Source of the DNA: Bombiscardovia asteroides_K
GTDB taxonomy: Bacteria; Actinomycetota; Actinomycetes; Actinomycetales; Bifidobacteriaceae
Direction: 5' to 3'
DNA: 64,000 nucleotides
NCBI RefSeq assembly: GCF_048001765.1
Contig: NZ_CP181447.1
Location: forward strand, 2,046,001 to 2,110,000
The notes beneath the pieces were generated by a model. That model had not been told where the DNA came from. It saw only the letters and a program-made list of their open reading frames with translations, and did no database searches. Each line of letters starts with the position of its first letter. Within the stretch, counting starts at the first letter, position 1. This document shows, piece after piece, positions 43,919 to 54,360 of the stretch. The position numbers were made by a program, and so were the translations under genes.

Positions 43919-46900
43919 TTATGCCCGTATCCGTCTGACCGCCCAGTTGAACAGCTTGCGCAGCTCCGAGGCCACCAGCACCAGGGAGGCCAGGGCGATG
44001 CACTCCAGCCAGGCCTGGGGCTGGAGGGGGACGGTGCCGAAGGCCTCGCCCAGGAAGGGCACATAGATCACCAGGAGCTGGAGTAGGATGGAGACGTCTA
44101 TGGCGCCCCAAAGCCAGGGATTGCTGAAGAGCCCCTGGAAGGCCGACTTGCGGGAGGAGCGGGAGGCCAGCGCGTTGAACAGCTGGGCGAAGACCAGGAT
44201 CGTGAAGCCCATGGTCCGCGCCTCACGCATCTGCGCCTCATGGCCGATCGCCTGGACCGACCTGTCAGTGAAGAGACCGCCACTCAAATGCATGTCCATG
44301 CCAATCAGGGTCACCAGGGCCATGACCAGGCCGATATAGACGATGTCGACCCACATGTTCCGGTCAATCACCCGGTCGTCGATGGACCGGGGCGGACGGC
44401 CCATCAGATCGTCGCTCTGCGGGTCCACTCCCATGGCCAGGGCGGGAGCCGCATCGGTCAGAAGGTTGATCCAGAGCAGCTGAGTGGCCAGGAGCGGCAC
44501 GGTCACGCCCGCCACGCCGGGCTGCGATATGCCCAGAAGACCCGCAAAGACCACGCCCCCGAAGACCGTGAAAACCTCGCCCATGTTGGAGCTGAGCAGG
44601 TAGCGCAGGAACTTGCGGATGTTGTCGAATATGCCCCGGCCCTCTCGTACAGCCTGGACGATGGTGGCGAAATTGTCGTCCGCCAGAATCATCTTGGCCG
44701 ACTCCTTGGTGACCTCGGTCCCGGTGATGCCCATGGCCACGCCGATGTCCGCAGTCTTGACAGCAGGGGCATCGTTGACGCCGTCGCCGGTCATGGCCAC
44801 GACCTTGCCCTGGTCCTGAAGCGATTCGACGATCTTCAGCTTGTGCTCGGGGGCCACGCGAGCGTAGACGGAGACCTTGGAGGTGGTCTCCCGAAGCTGG
44901 TCCGCGTCCATGGCATCCAGCTGCTCGCCGGTGCAGGCGGGGCCGCCGGGCTCGGTGATGCCCAGGTCACCCGCGATCCTGGCCGCAGTGAATGGATGGT
45001 CGCCAGTGATCATGATCGTTCTGATGCCGGCACTGTGAGCCTGAGCCACAGCCTGGCGTACCTCAGTCCGAGGCGGATCGATGATGCCGACCATGCCCGC
45101 CCAGATCAAATCGCTTTCCAAATGGGCGCTCTCCTGGAATACCTTGTCCGCAGACAGGAGAACTGCGGAAGCACGCTGAGTCTCCTTAGACAAACGGTCC
45201 GTCTGGCCTGTCCCAATCGTGCTTGACGGCCTCTCCCCCTCGTCATCTTCGGTCAGGGACGACAGTTCCTGACCGGATACAGGCCGGAAAGCCTGTCCCA
45301 GAGTCCTGTAGGCATCGCCGGACAGATGGCTGACTTGGGCGAGTATCCTCTCCCGGTCAGCGCTAGTCATAGGCCTGACCTGGCTGTCTTCGAGAATCCG
45401 GTCGCACCGGCCGAGCAGCACATCGGGAGCACCCTTGCAGAAGAGGCGCGATTGCCCTTCGCTGCCGTCACGCGGAGCGGCCAGGACCGACATGAGCTTG
45501 CGCTCGGACGTGAAAGGAATCTCAGCCAGACGACGGTAGCCGTCAGCCTTGGCATCAGCGCCGACTTTGCGAGCGGCGACAATCAGAGAGACCTCCGTGG
45601 GATCGCCGACGCTCTGCCAGTGACCCTGCCCGGATCCAGACTGGGTCTGGGAATCAGGTTCGGCCTCGACCGGCTGCCAATGCAGGTCTCCGTCGTTGGC
45701 GATGGCCCCGACCATCAGGGTCTCTTCCACTGCCTCAGCCAGAGATGAACCAATGGTATCTGTCAGTTGTTGATCATCTGACCCACTGGCCTCGACCGGC
45801 TGCATGGTTCCCTCCGGAGCGTACCCGGTGCCAGTGAGCCTGACCTGCCCCGAGGGGACGACCACCCGTTCAACGGTCATTTCATTGCGTGTAAGAGTCC
45901 CTGTCTTGTCGGAGCAGATGACTGATGCCGATCCCAGGGTCTCCACCGAGCTGAGCTTCTTGACGATGGCATGATGCTTGGCCATGCGCTGCACGCCCAG
46001 GGCGAGAACCACAGTCAGGATGGCCGTCAGCCCCTCCGGCACAGCAGCTACGGCCAGGGATACGGCCATGAGCAGGGAATCAATCAGATCCTGGGTTGTC
46101 TGAAAGCCTTCCATCAGGGCCAAAGCAGCCAAAACCAGGGCGGCAATCAAGCAGACGGCCAGTCCGAGAAGCTTGGAAACCCGGGCCATCTCCTTCTGCA
46201 GGGGTGTGGGCTCCTCCTGGGTATCAGCCAGCATGTCGGCGATCTTCCCGACCTGGGTGTCCATACCAGTAGAGGTGACGATCATGCGCCCGTTCCCCTG
46301 GGTCACTGCGGTGCCGTTGAAGACCATGTTGGTTCTGTCGCCCAGAGCCTTGGGCTGGTCCAGCCGACCGGGCCGCTTGCCCACCGGCAGCGACTCGCCG
46401 GTCAGCGATGCCTCGGCCACGCGCAGACCCGCGGCCTGGAACAGTCTTCCGTCGGCGCCGACCGAATCGCCTTCAGCCAGGACTACTACATCACCAGGCA
46501 CGATCCTGCTGGTCTCCAGGCTGACCACCCGGCCGCCTCGCAGCACCGAGGCGTGCGGGGCCGTCATGCTCGCCAGAGCATCCACAGCCCGCTCGGCCTT
46601 AGCCTCCTGAGCGTACCCCAGGGCGGCATTAAGGATGAGGATGATCATGATGACGATGGCATCAAAGGGTAGGGGCTCCCCGCCTCCTGATGCCGGATGT
46701 GAGCGTTCCACCACCCAGGCCACCAACGAAATGGCCGTGGCTGCCAGAAGCAGATAGACCAAGGGGTCCTTGAACTGTTGAAGGAATTTCCTCCATGCAG
46801 GAACGGGAGGCGCTCCAGCCAGCTCATTAGGACCGAACCTGTCCAGCCGACGCGCCGCCTCGGCCTCATCCAGGCCCCGGTCGGGGTCCACATTCAGGGC

Positions 46901-47050
46901 AAGGGCAACCTGATCGACACCTACTATAGAAGGGTCCTTGAGGACGGGGCCATTCACTCTGCGCCTCTGCTCATGGCCCTGCCCTGCAGTCGGGATCACG
47001 CCGGTATCTGTCGATTGCTCATGCTTGGGATCGCTGGTCAACCCAGTCAT
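43919..47050 (-). CDS. P-type cation ATPase, Ca2+ (type II) class
   Basis: A 1043-aa pump of the PacL/SERCA-like group. An N-terminal cation ATPase domain is followed by the actuator loop (TGESLPVGKR) and the phosphorylation motif DKTGTLTRNEMTVE with Asp near residue 378. The nucleotide-binding domain has an FCKGAPDVLL segment. Next come ITGDHPFTAARIAGDLG, the hinge MTGDGVNDAPAVKTADIGVA, and six C-terminal membrane helices. The ATG at 47050 with CAGGAGAG upstream is preferred over a longer frame. Transports Ca2+ or a related cation out of the cell; exact specificity cannot be read from sequence alone. Confidence 0.92.
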   Translation of the reverse strand: MTGLTSDPKHEQSTDTGVIPTAGQGHEQRRRVNGPVLKDPSIVGVDQVALALNVDPDRGLDEAEAARRLDRFGPNELAGAPPVPAWRKFLQQFKDPLVYLLLAATAISLVAWVVERSHPASGGGEPLPFDAIVIMIILILNAALGYAQEAKAERAVDALASMTAPHASVLRGGRVVSLETSRIVPGDVVVLAEGDSVGADGRLFQAAGLRVAEASLTGESLPVGKRPGRLDQPKALGDRTNMVFNGTAVTQGNGRMIVTSTGMDTQVGKIADMLADTQEEPTPLQKEMARVSKLLGLAVCLIAALVLAALALMEGFQTTQDLIDSLLMAVSLAVAAVPEGLTAILTVVLALGVQRMAKHHAIVKKLSSVETLGSASVICSDKTGTLTRNEMTVERVVVPSGQVRLTGTGYAPEGTMQPVEASGSDDQQLTDTIGSSLAEAVEETLMVGAIANDGDLHWQPVEAEPDSQTQSGSGQGHWQSVGDPTEVSLIVAARKVGADAKADGYRRLAEIPFTSERKLMSVLAAPRDGSEGQSRLFCKGAPDVLLGRCDRILEDSQVRPMTSADRERILAQVSHLSGDAYRTLGQAFRPVSGQELSSLTEDDEGERPSSTIGTGQTDRLSKETQRASAVLLSADKVFQESAHLESDLIWAGMVGIIDPPRTEVRQAVAQAHSAGIRTIMITGDHPFTAARIAGDLGITEPGGPACTGEQLDAMDADQLRETTSKVSVYARVAPEHKLKIVESLQDQGKVVAMTGDGVNDAPAVKTADIGVAMGITGTEVTKESAKMILADDNFATIVQAVREGRGIFDNIRKFLRYLLSSNMGEVFTVFGGVVFAGLLGISQPGVAGVTVPLLATQLLWINLLTDAAPALAMGVDPQSDDLMGRPPRSIDDRVIDRNMWVDIVYIGLVMALVTLIGMDMHLSGGLFTDRSVQAIGHEAQMREARTMGFTILVFAQLFNALASRSSRKSAFQGLFSNPWLWGAIDVSILLQLLVIYVPFLGEAFGTVPLQPQAWLECIALASLVLVASELRKLFNWAVRRIRA

Positions 47051-47869
47051 GCCACTCTCCTGCTTATGCCACGGAGTAGTCAACGCTTCAGAGGCCCGTT
47101 GGAAGAAATCAGAAGCGGCCAGACCAAAACGTTGCGTGGATGCTTGCCAAGTTGAACCAATAATATACATAAACACGGCCGAAGTCGTCAAGGCCTTTGC
47201 TTCAGTATGCATTCTCAGGCCTGTCTCATGACAGAGACGGTATCTTTGCTGCACTTAACTTGGCAGCGCCCTAGTTGCCGAATCCCCCCCCCCCCAAAAA
47301 TACTAGATCTTCATTAGAAAAGCTTTAATCAATTTGGGCTCATCTGGCATAAAAACCCTTATCTGCCCTGAGAATCCTATTTAAGACCCTCTTGTGATTA
47401 TTCGACAGGCTCAGCTGGCGTTATCTGAGCAGTAAATAGTCTTATAGGCCAACCATGGTAGTTCTTGCCAGCCGTCTGCCCTAACGATCCTTTCAGTGGA
47501 GACACCATTGGAAATAGCACTAAACACGAGAAAGAGAGGAGAGAGACGGACAAAATGCACAACATTATCGATCTGCAGAATAGTAATATCGCCATGAATG
47601 ATGAAGCCGCTCATCATAGCGGCGTCAGCATATTTGCATGCCACGGCGGTGGGCATGATAATATCTGGAGTTGATGGACCTGCAGCTAATCCACAAAAAT
47701 ATGCCACTGCGATGACGTATTCACCAAAATGGCATGGGCTGTCATTTTTGCCTTGATGATGGCAAGGACAACAGTCATGTAAGTCTATGGGTGCCATCCT
47801 TGTATGGCATCCATAGCATTATTCTGATGAAGATTTATAAGTCGCGAGAACGGCGATGATGGGAGAACG
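47051..47869. other. Intergenic region with poly-C tract upstream of P-type ATPase
   Basis: About 820 bp without a recognisable gene. It holds a 12-C tract (47284-47295) about 235 bp upstream of the ATPase start and presumably the promoters for the ATPase (leftward) and the ABC pair (rightward). Confidence 0.4.
47284..47295 (+). repeat. Poly-C tract, 12 C
   Basis: A run of 12 C followed by A5, in the non-coding region upstream of the P-type ATPase gene. Confidence 0.85.
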
Positions 47870-47872
47870 GTG

Positions 47873-48574
47873 ATGAGTGGTGCTTCAGTGAGTTCAAATG
47901 GATTGACGATGACGGTGACTCCGAGGAAGGATGATTCGATCACCATCCTCGACCATGTCGACTTCCATGCTGAGCCCGGAAGAATCACGGGGATTGTCGG
48001 CCCCTCAGGCAGCGGAAAGTCCACCTTGCTGTACTGCCTTTCGGGATTGGAACGTGCGACATCCGGAAGCATCTCCCTTCTAGGGCATGACATCACGCAT
48101 ATGCGAGCGTCCGCGCTCACTCGGTTTCGGCGTCGGCATCTGGGATTCGTGTTTCAGTCCTACAACCTGATCACGAGCATGACGGTGGAGGAGAACCTCG
48201 CGCTGCCATTCACCCTGCGCGGCCGTCGACTCCCCAAGCAAAAAGCGGATGAGATGTTGCGGTACTTCGGATTGGCAAACGAGAAAAAAAGGAGCGTGAC
48301 GATGCTCTCAGGCGGAGAGCAGCAACGTGTCGCGCTTGCACGAGTGCTACTCTCCGATGCAGATATCATTTTCGCCGACGAGCCGACTGGAGCCTTGGAT
48401 CAGGAATCTGGCGCCAAGGTCATGCAGGTGTTCAAAAGTCTGGCTATGGATGCGGGCAGGACCGTAGTAATAGTGACCCACAGTGGAGAGGTAGCCGGAC
48501 AGTGCGACCAGATCGTTGAGGTCCGTGATGGCCACGTGCTGAACGCCGATGCGGAGAGCGGGGCCGGTATATGA
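47873..48574 (+). CDS. ABC transporter ATP-binding protein (LolD/MacB type), second copy
   Basis: A 233-aa ATPase closely similar in motifs to that at 17216-17953: GPSGSGKSTLLYCLSGLE (43-51), FVFQSYNLITSMTVEEN, MLSGGEQQRVALARVL, IIFADEPTGALD and VTHSGEVA. Starts at ATG 47873 after GGGAGAAC. It overlaps the permease gene by 4 bp (ATGA). Unlike the first copy, no two-component system adjoins it. Confidence 0.92.
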   Translation: MSGASVSSNGLTMTVTPRKDDSITILDHVDFHAEPGRITGIVGPSGSGKSTLLYCLSGLERATSGSISLLGHDITHMRASALTRFRRRHLGFVFQSYNLITSMTVEENLALPFTLRGRRLPKQKADEMLRYFGLANEKKRSVTMLSGGEQQRVALARVLLSDADIIFADEPTGALDQESGAKVMQVFKSLAMDAGRTVVIVTHSGEVAGQCDQIVEVRDGHVLNADAESGAGI

Positions 48575-50001
48575 GGGGCGCACTCTCTGATCTGAAAGCA
48601 GCCCCGGCCGTATGGGCAGGCGTATGGCTGTCACTAATCGTTTCCCAGACCGCTGTGTGCACTATTGTCGCCGCGCGCAGGGCTATTGATGCCGCTTACC
48701 ACGGACCGGATGCCGGGCTAGGCGCCAACCTTTCCGGCCCAGCAATGCTGTTCAGCGTGGTCATAGCCGTGTTCGTAATGCTGTGGGTCGTGACCGCCGC
48801 TCTGAACCAGCGTCGGCACCAACTAGCATTGCTGGTCCTTCAAGGCGCCACGCCTTGGCAGCTGCTCTTCGGGAATCTGGCTATCATCATCGTCCTATTC
48901 ATCTTGGCAGCAGTAGCGTCATCCCTCCTGACGCCGCTGGCAGCACCATATCTGTTCGACCTCCTGGCCAGAGCATTCGAGCTGAAACTGACGTATCAAG
49001 CAACCCAGCTGCTGGCATCCATCGGCACTGGGTTGGCCATTGCCGGAGTCGCCGTCCTTGCAGGCACAGTGCTGACCGTGCGCACACTATCCAAGATCAG
49101 GCCGATAGAGGCGCTTCGGCAGTCACAAAACCCGCCGAGACAAGTGAACGCATTCCGTGTTCTGCTAGGCGCATCGTTGCTCGTGGGAGCGATATGCGCG
49201 CTCATCATCCCGGGGACAGCTACACGCAAGATAGACTCTGGCGAGCTCGCCACGCACATTTCCGGCAGGAATCCCATAGAGTCCAGAGTGACAGGATTCA
49301 TTGGGTTCTCCATGGGAGGCATGTTCCTCCTGATCTTCGCATTGGCTGTTCTGGCTCCCTATGTCATGCACTGGTTCACCAAAGGATGGACGCATCTTCT
49401 CCCCCTGCCATTCAGCACCTGGAAACTCGCTAGGCAGCAGGCCGTTGGGAGGATCCAACGACAGAACGCGACCATCATTCCCATGACGGCCGGCTTGTCG
49501 TTGCTCATGACTTTCTCTGGTGTGTTGCATACGCTGACCGACAGCCTCAAGAATTTCGCCAGTAACGGCCATTCCATGAACGTGAACCCACACATGCTGA
49601 CGAACCTGATGGCCATGCTCGGCCCTGCGCTCATCATCGCTTTGGTGGGCGCAATCTCCGGACTGATGATCACCGCACGAGGGCGACGCCTGGATCTGGC
49701 GCTGACATACGTATCCGGTGCCAGTACCGGACAGTTGCGCATTTTGGGAGCCCTCGATGGTCTCATTTCGATGGTCACCTCGGTGCTGCTCGCCTTCGTC
49801 ATCACACTGCTCAGCACCTGCGGCACCGCCTTCATGCTGCAACGATATCTGGGAAGCGCAAAGATAAGCGTTCAATGGGGATATTGGGCGGTCATCGCAC
49901 TCCTCGCTATTGTCGTAGGCGCCCTCGTCACAGGCGTGCAGGCGCTGTGCGCGCGTTCCGAGGATTCTGTGAGGGTCATATCACGTGCAGTCGGTGAGTA
50001 A
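48571..50001 (+). CDS. FtsX-family ABC permease, second copy
   Basis: A 476-aa eight-segment permease paralogous to 15795-17216. Shared elements are NQRRHQLALLVLQGATPWQL in the first half and ARGRRLDLALTYVSGASTGQ in the second. It is coupled to the ATPase gene by ATGA. Likely exports or extracts a hydrophobic peptide or lipid. Confidence 0.88.
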   Translation: MRGALSDLKAAPAVWAGVWLSLIVSQTAVCTIVAARRAIDAAYHGPDAGLGANLSGPAMLFSVVIAVFVMLWVVTAALNQRRHQLALLVLQGATPWQLLFGNLAIIIVLFILAAVASSLLTPLAAPYLFDLLARAFELKLTYQATQLLASIGTGLAIAGVAVLAGTVLTVRTLSKIRPIEALRQSQNPPRQVNAFRVLLGASLLVGAICALIIPGTATRKIDSGELATHISGRNPIESRVTGFIGFSMGGMFLLIFALAVLAPYVMHWFTKGWTHLLPLPFSTWKLARQQAVGRIQRQNATIIPMTAGLSLLMTFSGVLHTLTDSLKNFASNGHSMNVNPHMLTNLMAMLGPALIIALVGAISGLMITARGRRLDLALTYVSGASTGQLRILGALDGLISMVTSVLLAFVITLLSTCGTAFMLQRYLGSAKISVQWGYWAVIALLAIVVGALVTGVQALCARSEDSVRVISRAVGE

Positions 50002-50023
50002 CCACCCCCAACAAAGGACGAAA

Positions 50024-51715
50024 ATGTCGCCACACAAGCGGAATAGTAATGAGAAAACCGCATCTTTGATAGACGTGCCCCGCCTTTTGAAATCCATAAG
50101 GGTGTTTTATTCACGGTTAGTCTGCTAAGTATAGCGAGCGCCCTCTTAAATCTGGCTCAGCCACAGCTTGTCAATGTCATTCTTGGACGCGTGCAGCATA
50201 ACATGCGATCCGCAGTGCCCCTCTAATAGCGTTGGCAGGAGTGTTTCTGTCCGGCGCAGCAATCACTTCTTTTGACGCTTACCTGCTGTTGAACGATATG
50301 AGACGGTCTCTAGTAATGCATATTCTGCATTTGCCGTTCAAAGATCTGGACCAGTCGCATACAGGCAACGTAATTTCTATTATTTCATCTGATACAAATG
50401 AACTGAAGCGATTGCTGACCGATAATTGCCAGAAGTGTTTGGCACTTTACTGGTGTTCATAGGCGCGTGTGTGGGAATGGTCATAATCAGTCCCGTCATG
50501 TTCGTTATCTCTCTTTCGACCTGTCTTGTTACTGTCGGTTTACTGGTAGTCTTATCCGGAAAATTACGAGACTGCTCCAGAGGGGCTCAAACGGCCATAG
50601 GAGATATGACGTCTGCAGCCACTGATGCTTTGATGAGTTTGAAAAGGATCAGGGTTTTCGACGCCACGGAGCGTGAGACCAATAAAATCGGCGAGAAGCC
50701 AGGCAAGCGTGCACATCCGGTCGTCTAATTTCAAAGAAGCAGTCACTGATATGGCCATCAGGAATGGCCTTAATGCAGTTGTGCCTGATGGTTGTATCGG
50801 GAATCGGCGCTTTCCAAGTGGCCAAAGGAGTGATGACTGTTCAGCAACTGGTAACTTTTCTATGTACCTAGAAATGATGCCCACGCCTATGGCGACACTT
50901 TCTTCGACATATAGCAGACTGTTCAGAGCGTTGGGCGCGAACTCCAGCATTCAAGCGATAATGAGAATGCCGACCGAAGATGCGACATCAGCATGAGCAG
51001 TATCCAGTAGGGTCCAAAGGAAGGTCACCAACTCCGATCAGATTGACATCGATCTTGACCATGCTGATATTCCGTATGATGACGCACGGAACAATCGTGG
51101 CGGGCTCCAACTGAATGAAGCGGGTGTGCATATGAAAGGCGGCGTCGTCTACGCGATAGTCGGACCATCCGAAGCGGGCAAATCAACCATGCTGGCCCTT
51201 ATAAAGGTATTCTATAAGCCAAATCATGGCCATGTTCTCTTTAATGGCATTGATATTTCAACTCTCAGCTCCTCTTATGTACGTTCTCTGATCGGCTATG
51301 TAGAACAAGATGCCCCCATATATTCCGGTTCTTCCAGAACGAATTTGGCGATGAACAAGAACGGCGTATCCGATGAAGGCTGCTGGAATGCCTTAAATAA
51401 GGTGAACCTCACGCCAAAGTGAGAGACACCTTCGATGGATTGGATACCCCAGTAGGCAACGCGGTGTATTGCTGAGTAGCGGTGAACGCTATCGCTTGGC
51501 CCTGGCAAGGCTGTTGTCCATAAGGCGGCCGATCATGCTGCTTGACGAAACAACGTACCATTTAGACGCTAAAAACGAGGAGCTCGTCGCACAAGTCATT
51601 CATGCCAATTCCCCGGAGCAGACAATAGTCATGGCGGCACAGAGAATACAATCAATCGCTTCGTCAAATAGAATCATGGTTTTGGCCAATAGAACTATCA
51701 ATGGTTTCCTTTGGA
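50024..51715 (+). pseudogene. ABC half-transporter (MsbA/LmrA type), multiply frameshifted
   Basis: The fossil begins at ATG 50024 with an AAAGGA site, 23 bp after the permease gene. Membrane-domain pieces are SLVMHILHLPFKDLDQSHTG with NVISIISSDTNELKRLLTDN, then ISPVMFVISLSTCLVTVGLL. Then come ATPase pieces with a Walker A variant VGPSEAGKSTMLALIKVFY, a Q-loop region VEQDAPIYSGSS, a signature variant LSSGERYRLALARLL and MLLDETTYHLD. At least four frame breaks and several substitutions of invariant residues (GPSEAGKS, LDET for LDEP or LDEA) show it is inactive. It was probably the third gene of this transporter locus. Confidence 0.8.
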
Positions 51716-52851
51716 AAATATTGTCTGCCAATCCTACTCTCCTATATGTATTGCTGTTAATAAACTTGATACCAATGTGAATAATTTGGCTATATATAAA
51801 TATGCGCGGAAAATACGATCCACCGGCAGCAAGGTTCTCACCTCAACAAAGGAACAGACGATTCAAACTATCGTCTTGCCCTCTAAAGATATCTTTAATG
51901 ACATTTATTGGCTGCTTGGTTTCCAGCATGATATGCAGTCATTACTAGACTGACCACGGGATATCTAGCAGTAAAGTTTAGCTGGGAGTACAGCACGTGA
52001 ACCTTACACAGGGCACGCGGGAATAAATCTTGGAATTGCTCATTGTCAAGACATGACCCTCGCTGTTCCGCACAGTCAATCAGCTATCTGTTTTTTGATG
52101 ACTATATGATCACGACGATGTTGATCGCCTACGGGCTTAAGGAGCCGGACCGGGCATCAGACCGCTGGTTAATAGCCTAAACGAGTGGGCGTGGGCTGAT
52201 ACATGACGTACGCTCTGAGCTTCTCATACCAGATAGGATGATACAAAAAGAAAGAAGAGGATACGGCACCTATATTCCATGTCGGCCGTGCGTTTTGAAC
52301 CGTATTACGGTATTTTCATGCCAGGCCCTGACGACGATCTCGAGGCTCCTCCGGTCATCTCAAATAGTTTCAATTTCATACAGCTGCGTAGGCGTCATAC
52401 GGGCATCGGCATCTCCGATCGGGTATGACTGCCTGCGCTGATGCCTGCTGTCTTGCAGTAGACAGGCCTCTTCGCCTATGTGTCTGCCGTTGATGCAAGC
52501 CGAAACCACCGTTTTGCCGTCGATCAGGCTTTCGCTATAGAATATGTTTGACCTCGGGATTCATTTCTTTTTCCCTGTGCTATTATCGCCTACTCCAGCG
52601 ACAGATCGCTCTGTTCAGCGTCATCTGATTTTTACATGCAGATCCCTACAGATTGATACTTTCTGTTATCTGTAACATACAGATCTGCCAAAGAATGGTG
52701 AACTTTAGTAATCAATTACTAAAGCGATTGCTAAACAATTGATGTTTTCATAATTATTGGCCCACGATTAACACTATTTGCTAATCTTTACCACTGTGCA
52801 ATTCTTAACTGGACACCGAGTTTGCTGTGACCGGTATCAGCTCCGCTGAAT
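51716..52851. other. Decayed, AT-rich gap
   Basis: 1.1 kb with no intact gene. On the minus strand around 52560-52370 a 60-codon open stretch (NIFYSESLIDGKTVVSACIN then GRHIGEEACLLQDS) looks like part of a lost gene without a usable start. The right part is AT-rich and contains an inverted repeat (52704-52723). Confidence 0.35.
52704..52723 (+). promoter_or_regulatory. Perfect inverted repeat, possible operator
   Basis: TTTAGTAAT and ATTACTAAA separated by CA, in an AT-rich stretch beyond the 3' end of the sensor kinase gene. The symmetry and size fit a dimeric repressor site. No adjacent intact gene starts here, so it may belong to a lost gene. Confidence 0.35.
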
Positions 52852-54360
52852 TCACTGCACTGGCAAAAATACAGTGACTGCTGCGCCATCGCCACTGGCT
52901 GCATTGGCGAGGATTAGGCGGCCTCCTGCACTTTCCACAGTCGACCGCGCTGCAGCCAGGCCGATGCCATGGTGACCGCTGGAGCCGTGCCGACTGCTGT
53001 CAGCCTGATAGAGCCATTCCGTGGCATGGGCCAGAGCCCGGCTGCTGAAACCTGGACCCCGGTCACGCACCGTCACCACTAAGGCTCGCCCGCCCTCCTG
53101 ACCACCCTCCAGCCTCCAGGTCAGCGTCACCAAGCCATGGTCCGGCGAGTAGTCGGCCGCGTTGGCGATGATGTTCATGATCGCTCGGGTAAGGTCAGCC
53201 GCGTCACCGGAAACCTGACCGGTGTCGGAACCTAGACGGTCATCCCGCTCAAGCCGCAGACTCCGGGCATTCAGGTAGCCTTGGGCCTGGTTGTTGACCG
53301 CATCTTTCAAAGCAACCGCCATGACCCCGGATCGCCCTGAAGCCGTGCCCACGGAACCCTGGCTGATGGCTTGCGCATAGTCAGCCATCTCACGGATGGC
53401 ATCCTCGATGGAGTCCAGGTAGGACTGCTGCTCCCGGCTGAGCCCGGTCTCCCCCAGCAGGTCTGCATTGCCTCGCATGATGGTCAGCGGCGTCTTCAGG
53501 TCGTGTGCCAGGGCCGCCACCTGCCGACGCTGGGACTCCTGGGCCATCCAGGTCTTCTCCAGGGATTCCTTCAACGTGGCGCGCATCCTATCGAAGGACC
53601 CCAGCACCCGGTTGATCTCCAGCACGTTGCTGCGGGGCAGGGATGCGTCAAGATCCTGCCGCCCTATGTCGTCAGCCACCTGGTTGAAAACCTTGAGCTT
53701 GGACGATATGACATGGGCCGCCCGCAACCCGATCAGCAGGAGGGTGATCAGCAGGACCGCCCCGCAAGACACCAGCAGAAGATTCTGGGGATTGGGATAG
53801 CGGTCCCGGGCCTGCCTCGATACCCACTGCGGCTGGATCCGATAGGCCAGGACGCATGGCCGCCCATCGGCTGTGGCATAGACGAGGTAGGTCGCATTCG
53901 GCCTTGCACGAGTGGCGAGAGGCCGTCCCGTCTTCTTCTCCCGCTCTTCCGATGGCATGGATGCCCTGTGCTCCCAGTGGTCGGCCGCCAGCTGGTCGGC
54001 TTCGCTGGCCATGCCGCCCTTCATATCTCCCCCCGTGGGATGCACCTGATGGTCATAGGTTCGGTACCAGTAAGCAGCGGGAATCATGGATTCGTCAATA
54101 GCAGTCGAACGGCCGATGGAGTGCCCCACCTCCTCCAGATGCTGTTCGCCATAGTTGGCCCAGAAGAAGTCACCCCTGGTCCCCAGGTTTATCCAGACCA
54201 TATACATACCGGCGAACAGCAGAGCCAGAATCAGCAGCACGTAGAGAAAGTATCTGATGATCAGCAGAACGATGGGCATTCCCTTGCGGCTTGGCCGGCC
54301 CTTGCCGTCGGGGTTCTGCTCCCCCGGCGCTTCGGGCACGCCGTCGGTCAGGCCGCCCAT
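52852..54360 (-). CDS. Sensor histidine kinase (HisKA, EnvZ/BaeS type)
   Basis: A 502-aa kinase. Membrane helix 1 is about residues 28-50. An extracellular sensor of some 130 residues follows, then helix 2 (LLLVSCGAVLLITLLLIGL). Next come a HAMP-like linker, dimerisation box LAHDLKTPLTIMRGNADLL with H near residue 284, and the ATPase N- and G-boxes (AIMNIIANAADYS, VRDRGPGFS, GIGLAAARSTVES). Overlaps the regulator gene by 13 bp. With the neighbouring LanFEG-like transporter it resembles lantibiotic- or bacitracin-sensing modules. Confidence 0.92.
   Translation of the reverse strand: MGGLTDGVPEAPGEQNPDGKGRPSRKGMPIVLLIIRYFLYVLLILALLFAGMYMVWINLGTRGDFFWANYGEQHLEEVGHSIGRSTAIDESMIPAAYWYRTYDHQVHPTGGDMKGGMASEADQLAADHWEHRASMPSEEREKKTGRPLATRARPNATYLVYATADGRPCVLAYRIQPQWVSRQARDRYPNPQNLLLVSCGAVLLITLLLIGLRAAHVISSKLKVFNQVADDIGRQDLDASLPRSNVLEINRVLGSFDRMRATLKESLEKTWMAQESQRRQVAALAHDLKTPLTIMRGNADLLGETGLSREQQSYLDSIEDAIREMADYAQAISQGSVGTASGRSGVMAVALKDAVNNQAQGYLNARSLRLERDDRLGSDTGQVSGDAADLTRAIMNIIANAADYSPDHGLVTLTWRLEGGQEGGRALVVTVRDRGPGFSSRALAHATEWLYQADSSRHGSSGHHGIGLAAARSTVESAGGRLILANAASGDGAAVTVFLPVQ

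Noticed and set aside
47411..47797. A 128-codon leftward frame upstream of the second ABC ATPase gene
   Set aside because: Cys/His-rich translation without motif or ribosome site in a region that otherwise looks non-coding.
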